DNA of 64,000 nt from Oscillospiraceae bacterium MB24-C1 (GCA_030913685.1 CP133187.1:2670001-2734000), one strand, 5' to 3'; shown: positions 15,901 to 24,172, numbered from the stretch's first letter. A program made the numbers and translations. Notes: generated by a model not told the origin, from the letters alone.

Positions 15901-16911
15901 ATGAAGAAGCTATTTTCCGTTTTGCTGGTGGCGTTTATGCTGCTTGTCGCTTCCGGCTGCGGTGCAAAGACCTCGTCTGCCCCCGCCGAATCGAGCGAGG
16001 CGCCTGAACTGCAAGAAATTGACGTCGTGCTCGACTGGTACCCCAACGCGCTGCACGCCTTTATGTACACTGCCATTGAAAAGGGCTACTACGCCGACGA
16101 GGGCATAAAGGTCAATATCCGCTTCCCCTCCAACGCCAACGATGCTATGTCGCTCGTCGCGGCGGGCAAGGCACAGGTGGGGCTTTACTACCAGCAGGAT
16201 GTCATCATGGCGCGCGCCAACCAGAATGTACCGGTGCGCTCAATCGGCGCGGTGGTTCAGTCGCCGCTGAACATCGTTCTGAACCTTAAAAGCGCCAATA
16301 TCAGCTCCCCGAAGGATCTGGTCGGCAAAACCATTGGCTACGCCGGAACGGAACTCAATGAAGCGCTTATTCGCAGCATGATGGAAAACGTCGGCGCCGA
16401 TTACAGCGACGTTCAGATGATCGACGTCGGCTTTGATCTCATGAGCTCGATGACCACCGGCAACGTTGACGCAACCATCGGCTGCTATGTCAACCATGAG
16501 GTGCCGCAAATGATCGAAGAGGGCTTTGAGGTCGATTACTTCACTGTGGACGAATATGGCGTGCCGACCTATTATGAGGGCGTGTTCATGTCCAACGACG
16601 AGATGATCAAGAATGACCCCGAGACGCTCAAAGCGTTTCTGCGGGCGAGCACCAAGGGCTTTGCCGACATGAAGGCCGACCCCGAAGAAGCGCTGGCCAT
16701 TCTTTTGAAACACCAGAACACCGAGAATTTCCCGCTATCTGAATCGGTGGAGCGCCAGAGCATGACCATGCTGCTGCCGATGATGGAAACTGAGACCGCG
16801 TCGTTCCTCTCGCAGACGGATGAAGTCTGGCAGAAGAACATCGACTGGCTGTACGACCAAGGGCTGATTACCGAAAAACCAGCCGTTTCGGATTTAAAAG
16901 CTACGTTGTAA
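15901..16911 (+). CDS. thiY: Pyrimidine-precursor-binding lipoprotein, NMT1/THI5-like (ThiY-like)
   Basis: A 336-residue lipoprotein: signal peptide MKKLFSVLLVAFMLLV, lipobox VASGC with Cys20 as the lipidation site, a short Ser/Ala/Glu linker, then an NMT1/THI5-type periplasmic-binding domain. The opening VVLDWYPNALHAFMYTAIEK and the YYADEGIKVNIRF segment are typical of ThiY. ThiY of Bacillus binds formylaminopyrimidine. Last gene of the TPP-regulated operon, with a terminator 20 bases after the stop. Confidence 0.9.
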   Translation: MKKLFSVLLVAFMLLVASGCGAKTSSAPAESSEAPELQEIDVVLDWYPNALHAFMYTAIEKGYYADEGIKVNIRFPSNANDAMSLVAAGKAQVGLYYQQDVIMARANQNVPVRSIGAVVQSPLNIVLNLKSANISSPKDLVGKTIGYAGTELNEALIRSMMENVGADYSDVQMIDVGFDLMSSMTTGNVDATIGCYVNHEVPQMIEEGFEVDYFTVDEYGVPTYYEGVFMSNDEMIKNDPETLKAFLRASTKGFADMKADPEEALAILLKHQNTENFPLSESVERQSMTMLLPMMETETASFLSQTDEVWQKNIDWLYDQGLITEKPAVSDLKATL

Positions 16912-16931
16912 TAATACTATAAGGATATAAT

Positions 16932-16971
16932 AAAGGTTGCCACACGTTATTTGTGTGGCGACCTTTATTTT
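16932..16971 (+). terminator. Intrinsic terminator of the thiamine operon
   Basis: A 14-bp stem (AAAGGTTGCCACAC with GTGTGGCGACCTTT, one G-U), 7-base loop, followed by ATTTTG. Confidence 0.88.
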
Positions 16972-17133
16972 GAAAGGTAGCAAAAACTAAATTTGCTAAG
17001 AATCTAGCCTGTGGGGTTGTGGTAAAACCCTAGCGTTGATTAATTTAAAAGCCCAGGAGCGGTATCGGTATGCGTCCTTTATTCACCCAGAAAGTTTGTA
17101 AAGTTTGCGTACGTTAGATGCCCCAGCGCACAA

Positions 17134-17163
17134 TTGACAAACCGCGTCCCCACGCCCTATACT
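17134..17163 (+). promoter_or_regulatory. Orphan sigma-A-like promoter pointing into the 3' end of ltaE
   Basis: Exact TTGACA at 17134-17139, 18-base spacer, TATACT at 17158-17163. It faces right, into the antisense side of the leftward threonine aldolase gene. No plus-strand gene follows until 18303. It could make an antisense RNA or be a chance match. Confidence 0.4.
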
Positions 17164-17171
17164 TTTAGCAG

Positions 17172-18215
17172 TTAAGCGGTGTATGCTTTGAGCTTTTCGA
17201 GGAATTTTTCCACCATATCGGCGTCGGTTGCCCACGAAGTGCAAAGGCGGATCATATCCTGCGTATCGTCGACAGCGCTTTGAACCGAGAAGACGAAATC
17301 CTCTTCCAAACGTGTTAGCACCGCCTTTGGCAGAATGGGGAAGAGCTGATTGGTCACCGCCTCGGCGGCAAAGGAATAGCCCAGCGCCGCAATGCCGCTT
17401 GCCAACCGTTCAGCCATGTCGTTGGCGTGCTGCGCCAGCTTATAATAAAGGCCATCGGTGAAAAGCGTCTCAAACTGAACTCCCAGAAGGCGGCCCTTGG
17501 CTAGCAACCCGCCGCGCTGCTTGATAATGGAGCGAAAATCGGCGCCCATCTCCGGACGGTTGATCACCAGCGCTTCGCCGAACAGCGCGCCCATCTTGGT
17601 GCCGCCTATGTAAAACAGGTCGGTCAGCGCTGCGATGTCGGTCAGCGTCAGGTCGTTGCCGCGGCAGGTCAGTGCGCAGCCTAAGCGTGCGCCGTCTAGG
17701 TAAAGCGGAATGTGATACCGCTTACAAACCTCTGCCAATTCTACCAACTCTTGTTTGTGATAGACCGTGCCCAGCTCGGTCGGCTGCGAGACATACACCA
17801 TGCCGGGCTGCACCATATGTTCGGCCGTAGGGTCGTCGTAGTGGGCTTTTATCAGCGCCTCCACCGCCTTGGCAGTCAGCTTGCCGTCGAGGGACGGAAT
17901 GGTCAGCACCTTGTGGCCAGTGGCCTCAATCGCGCCCGATTCATGCACGCTGACATGTCCGCTTTCAGCCGAAATCATGCCCTGATGCGGACGCAGCAGC
18001 GCGGCGGCAACGGTAAGATTCGTCTGAGTGCCGCCCACCAGAAAGTGAATGTGGCTGTCGGGCCGTTTGATCTCGGTCGCAATTAGACTGCGGGCGCGGT
18101 CACAGAATTCGTCGGTACCGTAGCCCGTCGTCTGCACCAGATTAGAGGCAGCCATGGCCGTCATAATACTTTCGTGTGCACCCTCGCTGTAATCGTTTAA
18201 AAAGCTGTATTTCAT
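17172..18215 (-). CDS. ltaE: Low-specificity L-threonine aldolase
   Basis: A 347-residue PLP-dependent fold-type I enzyme that splits threonine or allo-threonine into glycine and acetaldehyde. It opens with FLNDYSEGAHESIMTAMA, has the family blocks HFLVGGTQTNLTVAAALL and PLYLDGARLG, and the PLP-binding lysine lies in FYIGGTKMGALFGEA. The ATG at 18215 has AAGGA about 9 bases upstream. It is convergent with the thiamine operon and divergent from the glucokinase gene, so it is transcribed alone. Confidence 0.92.
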   Translation of the reverse strand: MKYSFLNDYSEGAHESIMTAMAASNLVQTTGYGTDEFCDRARSLIATEIKRPDSHIHFLVGGTQTNLTVAAALLRPHQGMISAESGHVSVHESGAIEATGHKVLTIPSLDGKLTAKAVEALIKAHYDDPTAEHMVQPGMVYVSQPTELGTVYHKQELVELAEVCKRYHIPLYLDGARLGCALTCRGNDLTLTDIAALTDLFYIGGTKMGALFGEALVINRPEMGADFRSIIKQRGGLLAKGRLLGVQFETLFTDGLYYKLAQHANDMAERLASGIAALGYSFAAEAVTNQLFPILPKAVLTRLEEDFVFSVQSAVDDTQDMIRLCTSWATDADMVEKFLEKLKAYTA

Positions 18216-18249
18216 CAGGCACAGTCCTTTCGGGAAAAAATATATAATC

Positions 18250-18277
18250 AGTATAGCACATTTTGAGCCTTGATCAA
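18250..18277 (-). promoter_or_regulatory. Promoter of ltaE
   Basis: On the minus strand TTGATC (18277-18272), 16-base spacer, TATACT (18255-18250), about 35 bases before the ATG. Confidence 0.55.
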
Positions 18278-18302
18278 TGCTAACTGTAAAGAGGATGTTA
18301 TT

Positions 18303-19265
18303 ATGTTAAATCAATCATATGCTTTCGGGGTAGATATCGGTGGAACATCGGTTAAAATGGGCCTCTTTTCAGTGGAGAGCGGCCTTTTGGAAAAGTGGCA
18401 GATCCCTTCGCATACCGACGGGGATAGCGCCGCCATGCTCGCCGAGATTGCCGACAGTATTCTAAAAAAGACGGCGGAAAAGGGGATTACACCGGCGGAT
18501 GTCTGCGGTGTTGGCGTGGGTGCGCCCGGCCCGGTTGATGCGCAGGGCGTCGTGCACGGCTGCGTGAACCTCGGCTGGGGAGAAGTAGCGCTAAAAACTG
18601 ATCTTGAAGCGCTATGTGGTTTTGTCGTCCGTGCAGAAAACGATGCTAACGTTGCCGCGCTCGGCGAACTTTGGCAGGGCTCGGCAAAGGATTGCGACAG
18701 CATGGTGCTGCTGACATTGGGCACCGGCGTGGGCGGTGCGGTAATCTTGGGCGGTAGGCTGTTAAAAGGTGCGCACGGCTGCGCCGGAGAGGTGGGGCAT
18801 ATCGCTGTCTGTCCCGATGAAACGGTGCCGTGCAGCTGTGGCAGACGTGGCTGTCTTGAGCAGTACGCCTCCGCTTCGGGGCTGGTGCGGCTTGCAAAAA
18901 AGATCGTAGACTCTGGGACAGAGTCTACGCTGGTAGGACAACAGGTTACTGCCGAAGAGATATTTTTAGCGGCTCAATCGAATGATGTTGCTGCACTGCT
19001 GGCAATCGACTGTCTTGCAAAATTCCTGGGGGGCGCGCTTGCGGACATTGCTGCGGTCTGCGACCCGCAGGTTATTGTGATCGGTGGCGGGTTATCACAG
19101 GCAGGCGAACTGTTGTGTGCTACCGTGACGCGGCATTATCGTAGCATGGCCTTCGGCGATATGGCCAATACCCCCATTAAAATTGCTACGCTGCAAAATG
19201 ACGCTGGCATATGGGGTGCCGCTGGCTTGTTGCTGAACAACTACCCTAATCACATGGCAAAATGA
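18303..19265 (+). CDS. glcK: ROK-family glucokinase
   Basis: A 320-residue ROK (repressor, ORF, kinase) sugar kinase, most likely glucokinase. The phosphate-binding FGVDIGGTSVKMGLF lies at the start, the sugar-site ENDANVAALGELW in the middle, and the zinc-binding CSCGRRGCLEQYASASG begins near residue 177. No N-terminal DNA-binding domain is present, so it is a kinase, not a repressor. The ATG at 18303 has GAGG about 7-9 bases upstream; the frame is open a little further but has no better site. Confidence 0.9.
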   Translation: MLNQSYAFGVDIGGTSVKMGLFSVESGLLEKWQIPSHTDGDSAAMLAEIADSILKKTAEKGITPADVCGVGVGAPGPVDAQGVVHGCVNLGWGEVALKTDLEALCGFVVRAENDANVAALGELWQGSAKDCDSMVLLTLGTGVGGAVILGGRLLKGAHGCAGEVGHIAVCPDETVPCSCGRRGCLEQYASASGLVRLAKKIVDSGTESTLVGQQVTAEEIFLAAQSNDVAALLAIDCLAKFLGGALADIAAVCDPQVIVIGGGLSQAGELLCATVTRHYRSMAFGDMANTPIKIATLQNDAGIWGAAGLLLNNYPNHMAK

Positions 19266-19372
19266 TGGCGTTTGGTATTGAAGCGGGTAATTTGCAGTAG
19301 TTTTAGTAGTCGCGTTCACTTTGCGTTGCATATAGTGTTTATGAGAAGCCATTTTTAAAGGAGAGAGCACTT

Positions 19373-20623
19373 ATGCCACAAAAGAGCATTGAGCAGTATG
19401 AACGCGAACTAATGCAAATGTACCGCCTGGCACTCGCCAAGGATCCCAACTATGCGGCGCTGGCTCGACGCCAGAGCGAAGCAATGGTACGAGACCGCAT
19501 TTCTCAAGAGGAGAAGATTGATGTTGAAATACCGGCGCCGAGTGTGGAGGAGTCCGTGCCGCTGCCGGAGGGTATCGCTCCGGTTGCAGAGACGCCCGCC
19601 ATGCCGATGACGCCCGCCATGCCGATGCTGCCCGCCATGCCGGAGACGCCCGCCATGTCGGAGACGCCCGCCATGTCGGAGACGCCCGCCATGCCGGACA
19701 CACCCGATATGCCCGAAGAAGCAACAATGCATGAAGAAATCATCATGACTGAAAAATCTATTGAGTTGTCAGAATCTGGCGTGCCCGAGCTATCCATCGC
19801 ATTCGAAGAGCTATTAGAGCCCGAGGAACCCACCTTGCAGCCAGAACCTGCCGAAGCTCCCGTTCTGGCTGTCGTTCTGCCCGTTCCAGACATCACCTCG
19901 CAGCCCGGGGCAGAAGTACAAACCCAAGTGTTGATTGGTACAGAGACTGACGACGAGAACGAAACCGAGATGGAAGCCGGTGCTGGTACAGTGGCGGCTG
20001 TCCCGCCCGAGCAGCAGGCTCCACCCGAGCAGCAGGCTCCACCCGAGCAGCAGGCTCCACCCGAGCAGCAGGCTCCACCCGAACAGCAGGCTCCACCCCA
20101 GCAACAGGGCCCCGCCGAGCAATCGGTCCCAACCGAAAAGCAGCAGGCACCGTCTGTTTCAACAATGCCAATGATGCCCATGCCCGCAGAAATGCGCCGC
20201 ACCACAGCGACACCTAATCTGGGCGCAGGCAACTTGATTGTCAACGTGACGACACAAAATCGAACAAAACCGGTTAAAGATGCTGTTGTCACGGTCAGCC
20301 ACCCCGAAGAGAGCGGAAACAAGGTGGTTGCTGAGGTTGTAACCGACAGCTGTGGTAAAACAGAGCTGATTCGCCTTCCTGCACCGATACGTGAAATTCC
20401 AATATACCCCCAGCCGATGATCGGTGGCGATTTGAGCGCACAATATCTTGTCACCGTTAAAGCGCCGGGCTATAAATCAGTGGTCGATGAGGAAATCTCG
20501 ATCTTTGACGGTGTGACCTCGGTCAAGCGCATCGATTTAGAAAGCGAAATGGGGAGTGAAATTAGTGAGGCCAGTGAGGCTAGTGCTTCTGATGAAAACT
20601 GCGCTGATATTCAGAGGGAATAG
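19373..20623 (+). CDS. Repeat-rich acidic protein with C-terminal carboxypeptidase-regulatory-like domain
   Basis: A 416-residue protein of unknown function. Residues 1-45 form a charged helical head (YERELMQMYRLALAKDPNYA). Then come TPAMPE-type repeats (about 74-113), an acidic stretch, PPEQQA repeats (about 211-246), and a folded beta-rich domain (about 285-390) with GNLIVNVTTQNRTKPVKDAV and VVTDSCGKTELIRLPAP, like a carboxypeptidase-regulatory or PEGA-like domain. No signal peptide. It ends 2 bases before the SpoIID-like gene, so the two form an operon and probably work together, perhaps in the spore envelope; that is inference. AAAGGAGAG precedes the ATG. Confidence 0.75.
   Translation: MPQKSIEQYERELMQMYRLALAKDPNYAALARRQSEAMVRDRISQEEKIDVEIPAPSVEESVPLPEGIAPVAETPAMPMTPAMPMLPAMPETPAMSETPAMSETPAMPDTPDMPEEATMHEEIIMTEKSIELSESGVPELSIAFEELLEPEEPTLQPEPAEAPVLAVVLPVPDITSQPGAEVQTQVLIGTETDDENETEMEAGAGTVAAVPPEQQAPPEQQAPPEQQAPPEQQAPPEQQAPPQQQGPAEQSVPTEKQQAPSVSTMPMMPMPAEMRRTTATPNLGAGNLIVNVTTQNRTKPVKDAVVTVSHPEESGNKVVAEVVTDSCGKTELIRLPAPIREIPIYPQPMIGGDLSAQYLVTVKAPGYKSVVDEEISIFDGVTSVKRIDLESEMGSEISEASEASASDENCADIQRE
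19592..19711 (+). repeat. 18-base tandem repeats encoding TPAMP(E/M)-type hexapeptides
   Basis: About six to seven in-frame 18-base units (ACGCCCGCCATGCCGGAG and close variants) inside the repeat-rich gene. Units differ mainly at the last codons (CCG/TCG, ATG/GAG/GAC). Confidence 0.85.
20003..20110 (+). repeat. Six 18-base tandem repeats encoding PPEQQA
   Basis: Units of CCACCCGAGCAGCAGGCT; five read PPEQQA and the sixth reads PPQQQG. DNA identity between units is nearly complete, so the array is young or kept uniform. Confidence 0.92.
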
Positions 20624-20625
20624 CC

Positions 20626-22329
20626 ATGCAAAAGAGCCGGTATGTCCAAATTCCAGAGGTTATAACAATTCATCTTGGTGACAAGGACGCCGATGCCCCG
20701 AATATTACCATGCCGTTTGCGGAATATGTAAAAGGTTGCGCCAGTTGTATTATTTGCCCAACATGGCCCGAAAACGCACAGCGCGCGAATATTTACGCCA
20801 TAACCTCCTTTGCGCTTTATCGTGTCTGTAACAAGTGGTACCGCGCGCGCGGCTATGCTTTTGACATCACAACCAGTGAGGAAGATTTGCCGTTTAACGG
20901 TCAAGGCTGCCTGTTTTATAACACAAGCTGCCTTGTGGAGGAACTGTTTAATAATTATCTGACCCGTCAGGGTAGCGGCGATCCGCTACCGGCGCAAATT
21001 TGCCAAAGCTGCCAAGCATCGGGGGTCAGCGGTGCATTGTGTCAGCTCGGGGCAATCGAAATGGCCGAAAACGGCAATACTGTCTATGATATTTTGAGAA
21101 AATATTACGGAGAGGATATTGTAATGGTGCAAAACGTACCACAAAAAGGTGGACGTGAGCGTTTTTTAGGCACCCCGTTGATGTGCGGCGCAGTTGGGGA
21201 TGATATCTGCACCATCAAGCGGGAGCTCAACTGCATCGGTCAGAACTATCCGGCCATTAAGCCGCTCGACGACGACTGCCCCAATTTTGACGCGCCTTGT
21301 GAGCGGGCGGTACGCACCTTTCAGTACATTTTTGACCTGCCTATTACCGGTGTGCTTGACAAAGCTACCTGGTATAAAATCAAACAGACCTCGGCCGACA
21401 TAGCGCAGGGCGACGCCGACCCGTTTGCACAAAAGTCTGTAGCGAATTTAAAACCTGCTTCGGGCAGTGTCTTAGCGGGCAACACAGTGGGGAATAACCC
21501 GATTTTTGACAGCAACGAGCGGGGAGATGCTGTGCAAAAGGGTGTTGTATCGAGCAGCGGCATGCCAAACATCGTCGTGCCGAGCCGCACAATACCGGGG
21601 GCAACCTCAAGCACCATTATCGTGCCGGGCGATATGACAGTAAACCCTGTAATATCCGATAGAGGTATAGCGGAAAAAGCCGCGCAGGATTACAGGCCGC
21701 CGGCGCACACAGCGTTAGAAAATGTGGCGGAATGGAACGCCATACGCGAAAGTATTATGCAAAGTGAAAATCCGCCGGACAGTATTATATCGGACCGGGG
21801 GATAGCGGCGCGTGCAGAATCTGAAAGCGCGATACCGGAAGAAGCGATCCCGGGTATCATGCCGGAAGAAGTTGTACAAAGTGAAAATCCGCCGGACAGT
21901 ATTATATCGGACCGGGGGATAGCGGCGCGTGCAGAATCTGAAAGCGCGATACCGGGTGAAGCGATCCCGGGTATCATGCCGGAAGAAGTTGTACAAAGCG
22001 AAATTCCGTCGGACAGTATTATATCGGACCGGGGGATAGCGGCGCGTGCAGAATCTGAAAGCGCGATACCGGGTGAAACAACTCCGGGCGTCATGCCGGA
22101 AAGCATTGCATACAGCAAAACCGCCCAGGGGGAAGCAGTACAATGGAATGCTGCGCGGCAAAACATACCGTCGGAGAGCATTATTCCAGAAAGCCCAGTC
22201 ACAGCACCCAAAAGTCCGACCGACCATCTTGTCAAAATAGGCCCCAGTGTCAGCACGGCACTGCCGGATGAGGGCGGTGTGAGCTCCGGCCACGCTGTGG
22301 AGTGGCTTAAAAAATATTATGGCCTTTAA
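20626..22329 (+). CDS. SpoIID-like plus peptidoglycan-binding domain protein with C-terminal 39-residue repeats
   Basis: A 567-residue protein. Residues 1-170 match a SpoIID-like domain: PEVITIHLGDKDADAPNITM, YVKGCASCIICPTWPENAQR and the WYRARGYAFDITTSEED block. Residues about 185-255 form a peptidoglycan-binding type 1 domain (GAVGDDICTIKRELNCIGQNYP, ending FDLPITGVLDKATWYKI). A long linker follows with three 39-residue repeats at about 380-496. No signal peptide is visible, as in related clostridial proteins. SpoIID itself cuts septal and spore-related peptidoglycan; here the catalytic role is not proven. It has many cysteines (several CxxC). Operon partner of the preceding gene. Confidence 0.82.
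   Translation: MQKSRYVQIPEVITIHLGDKDADAPNITMPFAEYVKGCASCIICPTWPENAQRANIYAITSFALYRVCNKWYRARGYAFDITTSEEDLPFNGQGCLFYNTSCLVEELFNNYLTRQGSGDPLPAQICQSCQASGVSGALCQLGAIEMAENGNTVYDILRKYYGEDIVMVQNVPQKGGRERFLGTPLMCGAVGDDICTIKRELNCIGQNYPAIKPLDDDCPNFDAPCERAVRTFQYIFDLPITGVLDKATWYKIKQTSADIAQGDADPFAQKSVANLKPASGSVLAGNTVGNNPIFDSNERGDAVQKGVVSSSGMPNIVVPSRTIPGATSSTIIVPGDMTVNPVISDRGIAEKAAQDYRPPAHTALENVAEWNAIRESIMQSENPPDSIISDRGIAARAESESAIPEEAIPGIMPEEVVQSENPPDSIISDRGIAARAESESAIPGEAIPGIMPEEVVQSEIPSDSIISDRGIAARAESESAIPGETTPGVMPESIAYSKTAQGEAVQWNAARQNIPSESIIPESPVTAPKSPTDHLVKIGPSVSTALPDEGGVSSGHAVEWLKKYYGL
21763..22113 (+). repeat. Three tandem 117-base repeats (39 residues each)
   Basis: Units start at 21763, 21880 and 21997, an exact 117-base period. 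The core reads SIISDRGIAARAESESAIPG in each copy. Copies one and two differ by only a few bases; copy three diverges at its ends. A degenerate earlier half unit (VISDRGIAEKA) lies near 21650. Confidence 0.95.
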
Positions 22330-22347
22330 ACCGAATGGAAAGAAGAA

Positions 22348-22370
22348 GGCGGGCGGGTTTACCGCCCGCC
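22348..22370 (+). terminator. GC-rich hairpin after the SpoIID-like gene
   Basis: A perfect 9-bp stem (GGCGGGCGG with CCGCCCGCC) with loop GTTTA, 18 bases after the stop codon. There is no U-run after it, so termination is likely but not certain. Confidence 0.55.
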
Positions 22371-22395
22371 CCAGAGTGTTGACAAGATGAATTGT

Positions 22396-22506
22396 GTAAA
22401 ACATAGCAATGGGGGCGCAGTGCGAAAGGACGGTGGAGTCGCAGCAGGTATACATGCCGCTCGCCAGACCGCGCGAACCAACTAGAAGCTCATTATATGG
22501 TTTTAC
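22396..22506 (+). ncRNA. Candidate structured RNA upstream of purB
   Basis: A gene-free, G+C-rich block in an AT-rich gap. Bases 22396-22405 (GTAAAACATA) pair with 22496-22506 (TATGGTTTTAC, one bulged G) to close the element. Inside, CGGTGG (22431-22436) pairs with CCA and CCG at 22464-22471 around a 2-base bulge, and a small hairpin spans 22443-22461. TTGACA lies at 22379-22384 but a good -10 is not seen. I do not recognise the family; it is not SRP RNA, tmRNA or RNase P by their signatures. Confidence 0.4.
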
Positions 22507-22589
22507 CCTTGACATTGGGTGGGCGTGGTGATGAACTTTTGCATCAGCGTGTATATCTTTTGCCGAATCGGTAAAATTTTATGCAAATG

Positions 22590-22618
22590 TTGCTGTCAGA
22601 GTCATTTTGTAGTAAAAT
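22590..22618 (+). promoter_or_regulatory. Probable promoter of purB
   Basis: TTGCTG at 22590-22595, 17-base spacer, TAAAAT at 22613-22618 (weak -35, 5/6 -10). It would give a leader of about 115 bases. No purine riboswitch signature seen. Confidence 0.45.
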
Positions 22619-22741
22619 CTTTATGCAGTGATATCAGGGTAGTTTTTAAAATCGAATCTGCGGCTTTAATATAAGTGCCAGCAGTAAAAAATATGTTTGA
22701 TCGCTTTGTTTAAAAACAAGCCCAGGAGGAGGACAATAGAA

Positions 22742-24172
22742 TTGTACGAAAAGTTTGAAAGCCCTTTTTCTACCCGCTATTCCAGCGTGGAGATGCAGTA
22801 TCTCTTTTCGGCTGAAATGAAATTTCGCACATGGCGCCGGCTGTGGATTGCACTGGCTAAGGCTGAGAAGGCCGAGGGCCTGGACATTACCGACGCACAA
22901 ATCGCCGAGCTTGAAGCTAACAAGGACAATATCAACTACGAGGTGGCCGAAGAGCGCGAGCGTTTGGTGCGTCACGACGTCATGAGCCATGTCTACGCCT
23001 ACGGCGTTCAGTGCCCAGATGCAAAGGGAATCATCCATCTGGGGGCGACCAGCTGTTATGTCGGCGACAACACCGACATCATCGTCATGCGCGAGGCGCT
23101 ACGTCTGGTGCGTTGCAAGCTCATCAATATTATTGCACTACTGGCTGATTTTGCCGAGCAGCACAAAGGCCAGCCCGCACTGGCTTACACGCATTTACAG
23201 CCTGCCCAGCTGACCACCGTCGGCAAGCGTGCCACGCTGTGGATGAATGAGTTGATGATGGACCTCGCCGAGATCGAGCACCGGATTGGCAGCCTAGAGC
23301 TGCTGGGCAGCAAGGGGACAACCGGTACGCAAGCCAGCTTTGTCGAACTGTTTGGCGGCGACTCGGAAAAAATAAAGCGGGTGGACAAGTTCATCGCACA
23401 CGAAATGGGCTTTGAGGGCATTGTTCCGGTGTCGGGTCAGACCTATTCCCGAAAGGTGGACGCGCAGGTGATGGACGTGCTGTCCGGCGTCGCACAGTCG
23501 GCGTCCAAATTCGCCAATGACATGCGCCTGTTGCAAAGCTTTAAAGAAATGGAAGAGCCGTTTGAAAAACAGCAGATCGGCTCGTCTGCTATGCCGTATA
23601 AGCGCAACCCCATGCGGTCTGAGCGCATCTGTGCGTTGGCGCGCTATGTGATTGCCAACAGCACAAACCCAGCGCTGACTGCATCGGTACAATGGTTTGA
23701 GCGTACGCTTGACGATTCTGCCAACAAGCGCATCGCCATCAGCGAGGCGTTTTTGGCGGTGGATGCTATTTTACAGATTATGCTCAACGTCTGCGACGGA
23801 TTGGTGGTCTACCCCAAGGTTGTCGAGGCTAGAGTCATGGCTGAGCTGCCGTTTATGGCCACCGAGAACATTATGATGCAGGCGGTTAAAAAAGGCGGCG
23901 ACCGACAGGAGCTGCACGAGAGACTGCGGTCACACTCGCTGGCGGCGGCACGCGTCGTCAAGGAAGCGGGCGGCAAGAACGACCTGCTCCAGCGCATTGC
24001 GGCCGACCCCGCGTTCGGTCTGACGATGGACGAGCTATCGCAGGTGATGCACCCCGCCTTGTTTGTTGGACGTGCACCCGAGCAGGTGGCGGAATATCTG
24101 AAAGACTATATCCAGCCGATGCTAAAAGCCAACGCGTCTATCTTGGGGGTTAAGGCCGAGCTGAGAGTTTAA
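22742..24172 (+). CDS. purB: Adenylosuccinate lyase
   Basis: A 476-residue member of the fumarase/aspartase superfamily. It removes fumarate from SAICAR and from adenylosuccinate in purine synthesis. Features are the start YEKFESPFSTRYSSVEM, the histidine-bearing LGATSCYVGDNTD and THLQPAQLTTVGKRA segments, and the family signature SSAMPYKRNPMRSERI near residue 280. I chose TTG at 22742 because AGGAGGAGG lies 9 bases upstream and homologues begin at this point; 15 codons upstream are open but unlike the family. Transcribed alone. Confidence 0.94.
   Translation: MYEKFESPFSTRYSSVEMQYLFSAEMKFRTWRRLWIALAKAEKAEGLDITDAQIAELEANKDNINYEVAEERERLVRHDVMSHVYAYGVQCPDAKGIIHLGATSCYVGDNTDIIVMREALRLVRCKLINIIALLADFAEQHKGQPALAYTHLQPAQLTTVGKRATLWMNELMMDLAEIEHRIGSLELLGSKGTTGTQASFVELFGGDSEKIKRVDKFIAHEMGFEGIVPVSGQTYSRKVDAQVMDVLSGVAQSASKFANDMRLLQSFKEMEEPFEKQQIGSSAMPYKRNPMRSERICALARYVIANSTNPALTASVQWFERTLDDSANKRIAISEAFLAVDAILQIMLNVCDGLVVYPKVVEARVMAELPFMATENIMMQAVKKGGDRQELHERLRSHSLAAARVVKEAGGKNDLLQRIAADPAFGLTMDELSQVMHPALFVGRAPEQVAEYLKDYIQPMLKANASILGVKAELRV

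Noticed and set aside
19504-20454. Long minus-strand frames opposite the repeat-rich gene
   Set aside because: They arise from the 18-base repeats read backwards (Cys/Gly/Ser-rich) and have no ribosome sites.
22379-22407. Promoter TTGACA-17-CATAGC for the candidate RNA
   Set aside because: The -10 matches only 3 of 6 bases and would start inside the closing stem of the element.
21715-22515. A 266-codon minus-strand frame opposite the 117-base repeats
   Set aside because: Reverse reading of the repeats plus the candidate RNA; composition is odd and no ribosome site is seen.
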